Positions 1 through 5,139 of a DNA stretch of 5,139 nucleotides are shown piece by piece (positions within the stretch are counted from its first letter, which is position 1; every line of letters starts with the position of its first letter). The stretch lies in contig QMZV01000047.1 in assembly GCA_003663355.1 (NCBI GenBank), positions 1-5,139 of the forward strand, read 5' to 3'. The translations under genes and the position numbers were made by a program. The notes under the pieces are model-generated. The model saw nothing but the letters and a program-made list of their open reading frames with translations. It had not been told where the DNA came from and did not search any database. The DNA comes from Candidatus Aenigmatarchaeota archaeon (GTDB taxonomy: Archaea; Aenigmatarchaeota; Aenigmatarchaeia; QMZS01).

Positions 1-291
1 AAAAATTATGGTATTATTCAAGGATTCTGGTCATTAAATCCAAAACCTTTGGATAACAACGGAGAAAATATCAAGTCAACAGAACAAGAGGGCTTCATGA
101 GATTTGATTCCTATTCTGAGTTTAAGCAACATCTCTTAGAGTTACTGAAAGAAGAAAGAATGTTCTTTGCAGGAATGAAAACTAAAAAAGAACTTGGAAG
201 GTTTATTGAAATTGCAAATAAAGAGGATACTTATGAGAAAAAAGCTGAGAAATTCCTTGATTTAATGAGGTTTGGTGAAAATGGTAGGTAA
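1..291 (+). CDS. 3' end of an unrecognised gene upstream of a DNA methyltransferase; possible restriction endonuclease
   Basis: The frame is open from base 1 to a TAA at 289-291, giving the last 96 residues of a protein whose start lies outside the window. A TTG at base 49 is inside this frame and is read here as an internal Leu, because the codons before it are also open and protein-like (YGIIQGFWSLNPKP). The visible part is hydrophilic, with a charged, probably helical C-terminal half (FKQHLLELLKEER, then KKAEKFLDLM). It has no membrane segment and no motif I can name. Its 3' end overlaps the methyltransferase start, so the two are probably co-transcribed and translationally coupled. Endonuclease and methylase genes are often paired this way, so a type II restriction endonuclease is the leading guess. 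That rests on position alone. The existence of the gene is fairly sure; the function is not. Confidence 0.6.
   Translation, partial: KNYGIIQGFWSLNPKPLDNNGENIKSTEQEGFMRFDSYSEFKQHLLELLKEERMFFAGMKTKKELGRFIEIANKEDTYEKKAEKFLDLMRFGENGR
267..271 (+). promoter_or_regulatory. Ribosome binding site for the methyltransferase
   Basis: A GAGGT Shine-Dalgarno-like sequence lies inside the end of the upstream gene, nine bases before the ATG at 281. It decides the start. The in-frame TTG at 272 and GTG at 275 are too close to this site to use it. Confidence 0.55.
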
Positions 292-1204
292 AAGAAACGG
301 GACAAAGACAAGTAGTTTTGGTTCACCTGGAAGAATGAATCATGATTCCTCTGAGTTTTATAATAGTCGGTTATATGAAGGATTACCAACAGAGAAAAAA
401 GGAGTAAAATTTATTGAAAATAAAATTCCTGAAGAAAATATTAACAAAATATTCTGCAAGTCCAGTGAAAGAATGGAAGAACTACCAGATAACAGCGTTC
501 ATTTAATGGTAACTTCGCCACCTTATAATGTTGGAAAAGAATATGATGAAAATCTAACTCTTCAGGAATATAGAGCTTTTTTAATTAGTGTTTGGAAAGA
601 AGTTTATAGAGTTCTTGTTTCTGGCGGAAGAGTTTGTATTAATGTAGCAAACTTAGGAAGAAAACCTTACATCCCATTACATGCTTTTATTATTGAAGAT
701 ATGCAAAAAATAGGTTTTCTAATGAGGGGGGAAATAATCTGGAATAAGGCATCTACTGCCAGTCCTTCTACTGCATGGGGTAGTTGGCTATCTGCAAAAA
801 ATCCGGTATTAAGAGATATTCATGAATATATCCTTGTTTTTTCAAAAGATACCTTCACAAGAGCCAATCATAACAATGAGAGAGCAACAATGACAAAAGA
901 TGAATTTTTAGAATTCACTAAAAGTATCTGGACTTTTGGCGCTGAATCTGCTAAAAAAGTTGGTCACCCTGCTCCATTCCCTGTTGAGTTACCTCTTAGA
1001 TGCATAAAACTATACACTTTTGAGAAGGATGTTGTTCTCGATCCATTTATGGGAAGCGGAACAACTGCTGTGGCTGCAATTTTATCAAATCGTAAGTTTG
1101 TAGGTTATGAAATTGAAGAAGAATACATCAGATTAGCCGAGAAGAGGATAAAGGAAACAATAGATAAATTAAAACAGAAAAAAATAACTGAGATGATAAG
1201 ATGA
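281..1204 (+). CDS. Beta-class site-specific DNA methyltransferase, probably N4-cytosine
   Basis: This is a 307-residue enzyme predicted to transfer a methyl group from S-adenosylmethionine to an exocyclic amine of a DNA base. Catalytic motif IV, TSPPYN, is at residues 78-83. The SAM-binding motif I, DPFMGSGTT, is at residues 254-262 near the C-terminus. This motif order (IV before I) defines the beta class. S-P-P-Y, rather than D-P-P-Y, favours N4-cytosine over N6-adenine, but does not prove it. Other visible family features are RVLVSGGRVCINVAN after motif IV, the block AWGSWLSAKNPVLRDIHEY in the middle, and VGYEIEEEYIRLAEKRI after motif I. The length is normal for a stand-alone type II methylase. 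The gene overlaps the upstream gene by 11 bases. The target is unknown; from memory, the central WGSW...NPVLRD block resembles archaeal CTAG methylases such as those of the MjaI/MthZI systems, which is unverified. The enzyme could also be an orphan methylase. Confidence 0.9.
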   Translation: MVGKRNGTKTSSFGSPGRMNHDSSEFYNSRLYEGLPTEKKGVKFIENKIPEENINKIFCKSSERMEELPDNSVHLMVTSPPYNVGKEYDENLTLQEYRAFLISVWKEVYRVLVSGGRVCINVANLGRKPYIPLHAFIIEDMQKIGFLMRGEIIWNKASTASPSTAWGSWLSAKNPVLRDIHEYILVFSKDTFTRANHNNERATMTKDEFLEFTKSIWTFGAESAKKVGHPAPFPVELPLRCIKLYTFEKDVVLDPFMGSGTTAVAAILSNRKFVGYEIEEEYIRLAEKRIKETIDKLKQKKITEMIR

Positions 1205-1290
1205 AAGACAAAGATAATAAAAGTCATGCAGGATTATTCAGAAAATATAAAAACATTTCAGAATCTAAAACTTCTAATTCCAAAAATTAA
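1201..1290 (+). CDS. Doubtful 29-residue ORF overlapping the methyltransferase stop
   Basis: An ATG at 1201 overlaps the methyltransferase TGA in the ATGA arrangement typical of translational coupling. The frame runs 29 codons to TAA at 1288-1290. The predicted peptide is very basic and hydrophilic (begins MKDKDNKSHAGLFRKYKN) and matches nothing I recognise. The coupling geometry is the only positive sign. It may be the start of a small gene whose remainder now lies in another frame (1226-1363), or chance. Confidence 0.25.
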   Translation: MKDKDNKSHAGLFRKYKNISESKTSNSKN

Positions 1291-1363
1291 AATTCCGGAA
1301 TTTCATATTCCTGATATTAGTAAGATAGAATCTTTAGATGTAATCAAAGAAAGGAATGCATGA
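1205..1363 (+). pseudogene. In-frame open extension after the methyltransferase TGA; possible remnant of a small gene
   Basis: Immediately after the methyltransferase TGA the same frame stays open for 52 codons to a second TGA at 1361-1363. It contains an ATG at 1226 that would give a 45-residue peptide. The peptide has a regular Ile/Pro pattern (LLIPKIKIPEFHIPDISKI) and looks less random than a typical spacer. No ribosome binding site precedes the ATG at 1226. It may be a lost C-terminal tail of the methyltransferase, the distal half of a frameshifted small gene starting at 1201, or an accidental open frame. None of these can be chosen from the sequence alone. Confidence 0.25.
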
Positions 1364-1499
1364 GAAAGAAATAGCATATTGTTTTAAACCCAAAACTACG
1401 AATGGAATATAACAGCAAATAAACAACTCCCTTCTCTTTGCTCATTCAATCCAAAGTCTGCTCACACAAAGGTAAATATTAATTAAGACAATTAAAATA
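1364..1499. other. Intergenic region before the prepilin peptidase
   Basis: Stops occur in all forward frames and I see no RNA gene, repeat array or convincing hairpin terminator. The only supported element is the promoter-like sequence near its right end. Confidence 0.6.
1468..1482 (+). promoter_or_regulatory. Putative archaeal promoter (BRE plus TATA box) of the prepilin peptidase
   Basis: A purine stretch AAAGG (1468-1472), resembling a BRE, is followed by the A/T box AAATATTAA (1474-1482), centred about 22 bases before the ATG at 1500. In archaea the start site usually lies about 25 bases after the TATA centre, so the mRNA would be nearly leaderless. That agrees with the absence of a Shine-Dalgarno sequence before this gene. 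In an A/T-rich spacer such a match can also arise by chance. Confidence 0.4.
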
Positions 1500-2267
1500 A
1501 TGATAGAAATCCCTTTTTTAATAACTCTTTCTCTAACTCTATTTGCTGGAATATATGATTTAAAGACAAGCGATGTTTTTGAAGAAATTCCTGCTTTATT
1601 AATTTCCTTTGGATTATTTTATTGGTTTATCTTTTCTTTAATCTCTAAAAATTTTTCTTATTTTTTCAATTCTGTATTTACTGGTTTGTTATTTCTGTCC
1701 GTTGGTTTATTATTTTATAAAGATAAGATTTGGGGGGATGGAGATGCTTGGATTCTTGGAGGAATTGGTTTTTTGCTTCCTTATCTACCAAACACTTTTA
1801 TTCCTTACCCTGTTTCCTTTCTTTTTAATCTTTTGATTGTCAGCGGAATCTATTCTATTATTTATATTTTAATTCTTGGAATTTTAAACAAAAAAATCCG
1901 AGAAAATTTTGTTTTAAAATTTAAAAAACATTCCGCAATTTATCTTGGTTTTCTTATCACATGTATTTTTATCTCTATCTATATTCCTTTCATGTTTATG
2001 ATTGGTTTCCTTCCTCTAATCTATATTTATGCAAAGGTTGTTGAAAAAGGGATGAAGAAAAAAATAAAAACATCGGAATTGAAGGAAGGATATGTTCTTG
2101 CTGGAAAAGAAATTACTGGATTAAGAAAAAAAGAAATTGAAAAACTAAGAGTTGAAAGAAAATTTGTTGAGATTCAGGAAGGAATTAGATTTACTCTTGT
2201 CTTTCCTATAACTCTACTTTTCCTTTATTTCTTTGGAGGTATTTTTGGAGTCTTGAGTATAATGTGA
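1500..2267 (+). CDS. Archaeal prepilin/preflagellin peptidase (A24 family aspartic protease)
   Basis: This 255-residue membrane protease is predicted to cut the class III signal peptide of archaeal type IV pilins or archaellins at the cytoplasmic face. The two catalytic aspartates of the family are visible: D20 in GIYDLKTSDV at the end of the first membrane helix, and D82 in the GxGD motif (GDGD, residues 79-82). Hydrophobic segments lie at about 4-19, 30-48, 53-73, 84-97, 104-129, 146-178 and 232-253. A charged soluble stretch (179-227) ends in EGIRF, followed by the last helix. That resembles the type II C-terminal domain of archaeal A24 peptidases, which usually shows EGIPF there. The start at 1500 puts the first helix at the very N-terminus, as in the family. 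The gene stands alone, with no pilin, ATPase or platform gene in view. Whether it serves pili, archaella or both cannot be told. Confidence 0.85.
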   Translation: MIEIPFLITLSLTLFAGIYDLKTSDVFEEIPALLISFGLFYWFIFSLISKNFSYFFNSVFTGLLFLSVGLLFYKDKIWGDGDAWILGGIGFLLPYLPNTFIPYPVSFLFNLLIVSGIYSIIYILILGILNKKIRENFVLKFKKHSAIYLGFLITCIFISIYIPFMFMIGFLPLIYIYAKVVEKGMKKKIKTSELKEGYVLAGKEITGLRKKEIEKLRVERKFVEIQEGIRFTLVFPITLLFLYFFGGIFGVLSIM

Positions 2268-2295
2268 ATATTCTATTGTAAATATGTGAAGTTTA

Positions 2296-2312
2296 GTGAA
2301 AGGTTTTATAAG
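2296..2312 (+). promoter_or_regulatory. BRE/TATA-like promoter far upstream of top6B
   Basis: The sequence GTGAAAGGTTTTATAAG combines a purine-rich BRE-like part (GAAAGG) with a good TATA core (TTTATA). It predicts a transcript starting near 2333, which would give top6B a 5' leader of roughly 115 bases, or make a short RNA. It lies directly before the T-run at 2313-2318, so one of these two interpretations may be wrong. Confidence 0.35.
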
Positions 2313-2318
2313 TTTTTT
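2313..2318 (+). terminator. Possible T-run terminator after the prepilin peptidase
   Basis: Six consecutive T residues occur about 45 bases after the prepilin peptidase stop. Archaeal RNA polymerase can terminate at short U-runs without a hairpin. In so A/T-rich a spacer the evidence is weak. Confidence 0.25.
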
Positions 2319-2422
2319 GATTCAATTAAAATCAATCAACTCGCTCTCATTTTCATTTAACTGCTAATCTTTCAACAATCAATAATTTCAAAAAGTTTGC
2401 CGGATAATTCTTTCTCAAGTTG

Positions 2423-2430
2423 TTTTAAAA
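2423..2430 (+). promoter_or_regulatory. Putative TATA box close to the top6B start
   Basis: TTTTAAAA is centred about 23 bases before the ATG at 2450, the position expected for a leaderless archaeal transcript. No Shine-Dalgarno sequence is found before that ATG (CAAACAAATTT precedes it), which supports leaderless initiation. It competes with the longer-range promoter at 2296-2312. Confidence 0.35.
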
Positions 2431-2449
2431 TTTTTATTCAAACAAATTT

Positions 2450-5139
2450 ATGATTAAATATAGGGAAGTTGCTGTCTCAGAATTTTTTGAAAAGAATAAA
2501 CATTTGCTCGGTTTTGATAATCCGGCAAAGGCATTGTTAACTGTTGTAAAGGAAGCCGTGGACAATAGTTTAACTGCAGACACCCCAATTGTCCTTGAAA
2601 AAAACGGTGAAATTTTAATAGAAAAGATTGGAGATTTTATAGACAGAAAAATGAAAAATGAAAAACCAATAAATTTGAGAAATGGAAATCTTCAAAAATT
2701 GAAAATCTCTGGAATAAAAGCATTGTGCTTTGATAAAAGCACTTTAAAATTGAAATTTAAAGAAATTTCCGCATTATACAGACATAAAGTTAATAGCGAT
2801 GTATATAAAATTACCTTAGTAGGCGGAAGATATGTGGAAGTAACAGATTATCACAGCATTTTCGGATTTAAAAATGGAAAAATAAGAGCTATAAAAGCTT
2901 CAAATTTAAAAGTTGGAGATTATATTTTAGTACCTAAGAAGGAATGGAAGATAAATGAAATAAAAGAGATTAATCTTCTGAAAGAGATGCTGAAATTAAA
3001 TCCTGAATATACAGAGAACATTGGGATATACGGGATAAAAAATATTTTACCGAAAATAAAAAACGAAATATTAAGAGTTTTAAACAGGCAAAGAGTTAAT
3101 GACTTTAAAAAATGCGATAGAATTCCGCTAAATATAATAAGAAAAATAAAGGTTGATTTAGAATTTTTCAGGAATTGTAAAATAGATTTCATGTTTGGAA
3201 AAACTAAACTTCCTGTGATATTAAAAGTTGATAAGGACCTTGCTGAATTTTTTGGTATATATTTGGCCGAAGGTAGTATCTCAGGAGATTACAAAGTTAA
3301 TCTTTCTTTTGGAACTCACGAGAATAAACTGATAAAATATTATAAAAAATTATTTGAAAAACTTTTCGGTGTAAATGTGAGGATAATAAAAGCACACAAA
3401 AGCGCAATTAACTTAACAGCAAACTCCAAGATTTTATGCTTTCTTCTGGATAAAATATTTAAGATAGGGAAAAAAGCAAAAGAGAAGAGAATGCCGAGAT
3501 TTATTTTTAATTTTCCAAGTGAATTGAAAGAAAAATTTATAATAGCTTATTGCACTGGAGACGGATATCCAGTTAAAGAAATTTTTATGCAAAAAAATAA
3601 AAAATTGGAAGAGATGAATTTAGAGAGAATAATATTGGCAACATCGAGCAAATATCTTTGCTCTGATATATTATATTTGTTATCTTCTATCGGAAAGGAT
3701 TGCAGTTTTGAAATAAAAAAACACAAAAAAAGGAAAATAAACAATAACGAAGCTCTTTTCTCTGAGTCTTACATTATATATCTTTACACAAAACAAAAAA
3801 ACTCGGAAATCAATAAATTACCTTTCGAAATTATAAAAAAATGCAAAAACAGTAAATTGAATTATAATATAAACAAAGAAAAACAAACAAATGTAAGTAT
3901 CGAGAACTTATTAAAACTAAAAAAGAATGAAGAGATTTGGCTCACAGATATTGGAGATAAAATTGTTAGTGGAGAGGTAGGTTTGTTAAAAATAAAAGAA
4001 ATTAAGAAAATCAAGTATAGGAAAAAGTGGGTATATGATATTTCTGTACCTGAAGAAGAAAATTTTGTTTGTGGTATTGGAGCAATAATATGTCATAACA
4101 GTTTGGATGCATGTGAGGAAGCAGGAATTTTACCAGATATTATTGTCAAAATTAAAAATATAGAGAAAGATATTTTTCAAGTCAGTATTGAAGATAATGG
4201 TCCCGGAATTGAAGAAAAATATGTTAAGCATGTTTTTGGAAAACTTTTATTTGGTTCTAAATTCAGATCTTTAGGGGAAGAAGGAATTCAGAGTAGAGGA
4301 CAGCAAGGAATTGGAATGTCCGCTTCTATCTTGTATGGGCAGTTAACAACAGGAGAACCAGCATTAATAGAATCAAAAGTAAAAAATAAACCACATTATT
4401 CTTGCAAGTTGTTTATAGATACATCAAAAAATATGCCTGTTATAGAAGATGAAAAGAAACTTGAAACTAAGAAAGAGCATGGCACAAAAATTAGTTTAAA
4501 AATAAAGGGGGTCTACAGAAAAGTCAGAGGGGTGGAAGATTATTTAAAATACACTGCTATTGCAAATCCTCATGCACAAATATTATTTATTGACCCAGAA
4601 AATAATAGAAAGTTGTTTAAGAGGGTTGTAAATAAGTTGCCAAAGAGACCAAAAAAAGTTGCTCCACATCCTCATGGGGTTGAAATTGGAACATTAATAA
4701 AAATGTTAAATAGAACAAAATCAAGAACTCTGCAATCTTTTTTGATGAATGATTTTTCAAAGGTTGGAGGAAAGGGAGCAACAGAAATATGTAAATTAGC
4801 AAAATTAGATATACATACAAGACCTAATGCAATATCAAGAGAACAAGCAGCAAATTTACTTCTTGCAATGCAACAGGTTAAATTGCAGAGGCCTCCAACA
4901 GATTGCTTGTCACCTATTGGAGAGGAAAATATAACTATGGGATTAAGCAAAGAATACAAAGCAGATTTTGTTGCTGCTTGTACCAGACCTGTAGCAGTTT
5001 ACAGAGCGATACCTTTTCAAGTAGAAGTTGGAATAGTTTACTCAAAAGAACTTCAACCAGATAAACCAGTAAACTTAATAAGGTTTGCAAACAAAGTTCC
5101 GCTTTTCTATCAGCAATCTGAGTGCGTAATTTATAAAGC
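2450..5139 (+). CDS. top6B: DNA topoisomerase VI subunit B, intein-containing precursor (3' partial)
   Basis: Topoisomerase VI is the archaeal type IIB enzyme (A2B2). The B subunit binds and hydrolyses ATP to drive strand passage through the break made by subunit A. One frame without stops runs from ATG 2450 to the window edge. The N-extein (residues 1-39) ends KEAVDN. After removal of the 511-residue intein the protein continues SLDACEEAGILPDI. In spliced numbering, the GHKL ATPase motifs are the N-box with catalytic Glu35 and Mg-binding Asn39, EDNGPG (70-75, Asp71), GQQGIGMS (106-113) and HGT (166-168). An H2TH-like region follows at about 232-310 (RTLQSFLMNDFSKVGG). The start of the transducer domain follows it, with TRPVAVYRAIPF and RFANKVPLFY. 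About 385 extein residues are present; the family is usually about 500-600 residues or more, so the C-terminal part lies outside. The start fits the family N-terminus. Activity should depend on splicing. Confidence 0.95.
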   Translation, partial: MIKYREVAVSEFFEKNKHLLGFDNPAKALLTVVKEAVDNSLTADTPIVLEKNGEILIEKIGDFIDRKMKNEKPINLRNGNLQKLKISGIKALCFDKSTLKLKFKEISALYRHKVNSDVYKITLVGGRYVEVTDYHSIFGFKNGKIRAIKASNLKVGDYILVPKKEWKINEIKEINLLKEMLKLNPEYTENIGIYGIKNILPKIKNEILRVLNRQRVNDFKKCDRIPLNIIRKIKVDLEFFRNCKIDFMFGKTKLPVILKVDKDLAEFFGIYLAEGSISGDYKVNLSFGTHENKLIKYYKKLFEKLFGVNVRIIKAHKSAINLTANSKILCFLLDKIFKIGKKAKEKRMPRFIFNFPSELKEKFIIAYCTGDGYPVKEIFMQKNKKLEEMNLERIILATSSKYLCSDILYLLSSIGKDCSFEIKKHKKRKINNNEALFSESYIIYLYTKQKNSEINKLPFEIIKKCKNSKLNYNINKEKQTNVSIENLLKLKKNEEIWLTDIGDKIVSGEVGLLKIKEIKKIKYRKKWVYDISVPEEENFVCGIGAIICHNSLDACEEAGILPDIIVKIKNIEKDIFQVSIEDNGPGIEEKYVKHVFGKLLFGSKFRSLGEEGIQSRGQQGIGMSASILYGQLTTGEPALIESKVKNKPHYSCKLFIDTSKNMPVIEDEKKLETKKEHGTKISLKIKGVYRKVRGVEDYLKYTAIANPHAQILFIDPENNRKLFKRVVNKLPKRPKKVAPHPHGVEIGTLIKMLNRTKSRTLQSFLMNDFSKVGGKGATEICKLAKLDIHTRPNAISREQAANLLLAMQQVKLQRPPTDCLSPIGEENITMGLSKEYKADFVAACTRPVAVYRAIPFQVEVGIVYSKELQPDKPVNLIRFANKVPLFYQQSECVIYK
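2567..4099 (+). mobile_element. Large intein with LAGLIDADG homing endonuclease inside top6B
   Basis: This is an in-frame insertion of 511 residues that should excise itself from the Top6B precursor. The N-terminal splicing block is SLTADTPIVL, with Ser1 as the nucleophile in place of the commoner Cys. Block B has the T-x-x-H pair in VEVTDYHSIFG (intein Thr93 and His96). Blocks F and G at the C-terminus read VYDISVPEEENFVCGIGAI and then ICHN, with the usual penultimate His510 and terminal Asn511. The +1 extein residue is Ser. All residues of a standard class 1 splicing pathway are therefore present. A homing endonuclease lies between the splicing halves, preceded by a Lys-rich helical region at about 128-222 that resembles the linker/DNA-contact region of other archaeal inteins. 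Boundaries are precise because removal restores the conserved AVDN-SLDA sequence. I cannot say from sequence whether this insertion site has been catalogued. Confidence 0.95.
3230..3735 (+). other. LAGLIDADG (DOD-type) homing endonuclease domain of the intein
   Basis: This is the endonuclease portion of the intein, predicted to cut an intein-free top6B allele and so promote copying of the element into it. Two LAGLIDADG helices are visible: LAEFFGIYLAEGS (block C, acidic residue Glu235 in intein numbering) and FIIAYCTGDGYP (block E, acidic residue Asp332). Both metal-binding acids are therefore kept. A later segment, DILYLLSSIGKDCSF, fits block H. The reading frame is intact. This suggests an endonuclease that is active or was so recently; activity itself is inference. 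Limits are approximate. Confidence 0.85.

Larger units (their letters stand above)
2268..2449. other. Intergenic region between prepilin peptidase and topoisomerase VI genes
   Basis: No ORF of useful length is seen on either strand. The region holds two promoter-like sequences and a run of six T at 2313-2318 that could act as a U-rich archaeal terminator for the upstream gene. No tRNA or box C/D RNA is apparent. Confidence 0.55.

Noticed and set aside
272..280. TTG (272) or GTG (275) as methyltransferase start
   Set aside because: The GAGGT at 267-271 is properly spaced only for the ATG at 281; the difference is just two or three residues.
49..291. TTG at 49 as the true start of an 80-residue gene
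   Set aside because: The same frame is open and protein-like back to base 1, no ribosome binding site precedes the TTG, and a 3' fragment of a longer gene is simpler.
1..291. Resemblance of the fragment to the C-terminal part of FlgJ-like glucosaminidases (a YGI...F.SY.E pattern)
   Set aside because: The resemblance is loose, the characteristic GYATDPNYA-type segment is missing, and the methylase context does not fit.
2318..2336. Inverted repeat TTGATT...AATCAA as hairpin terminator or operator
   Set aside because: The stem has only six A/T-rich pairs around a seven-base loop, expected by chance in this spacer.
2920..3192. Minus-strand open frame of 90 codons
   Set aside because: It lies opposite the intein; its Phe/Ile/Ser-rich product is the usual complement of an A/T-rich, Lys-rich coding strand. 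It has no motif or ribosome binding site.
3547..3744. Minus-strand open frame of 65 codons
   Set aside because: It is a shadow of the homing endonuclease domain with no independent support.
4617..4959. Two overlapping minus-strand open frames
   Set aside because: Both lie opposite well-conserved Top6B sequence (H2TH and neighbouring regions) and have no recognisable features.
1..5139. tRNA, rRNA, CRISPR array, insertion sequence
   Set aside because: No cloverleaf-like segment, regularly spaced repeat, transposase motif or terminal inverted repeat was seen. The only mobile element supported is the intein.

Overview
The window is visibly AT-rich and archaeal. It carries the B subunit of DNA topoisomerase VI, an archaeal-type prepilin peptidase, and TATA/BRE-like promoter sequences close to start codons. 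The Top6B N-terminus and the strong A/T bias would fit a euryarchaeal or DPANN (Woese-/Pacearchaeota-like) genome; that placement is inference. All genes read left to right on the + strand, and both edges cut through genes.

Bases 1-1204 look like a restriction-modification pair. The 3' end of an unrecognised gene overlaps by 11 bases a beta-class DNA methyltransferase with TSPPY and DPFMGSGTT motifs, probably an N4-cytosine enzyme. Its missing partner role, a restriction endonuclease, is inferred from context only. Downstream, 1201-1363 holds two overlapping very short open frames. One starts in an ATGA overlap with the methyltransferase stop. The other is the methyltransferase's own frame continuing past its TGA. 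This looks like a decayed or mis-framed small gene.

Bases 1500-2267 encode a membrane aspartic protease of the archaeal prepilin/preflagellin peptidase family (A24), with a likely near-leaderless promoter. No pilin or pilus assembly genes are visible beside it.

From 2450 to the right edge runs one unbroken frame for topoisomerase VI subunit B. It is interrupted in frame by a 511-residue intein (2567-4099) carrying a LAGLIDADG homing endonuclease. The intein sits directly after the Mg-ATP-binding Asn of the GHKL N-box, so the ATPase site is rebuilt only by protein splicing. This is the main finding of the window. After splicing, the product reads VKEAVDN-SLDACEEAG and continues through the GHKL, H2TH and transducer domains until the window ends, before the C-terminus. 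A top6A gene may lie downstream, but that is outside the window.
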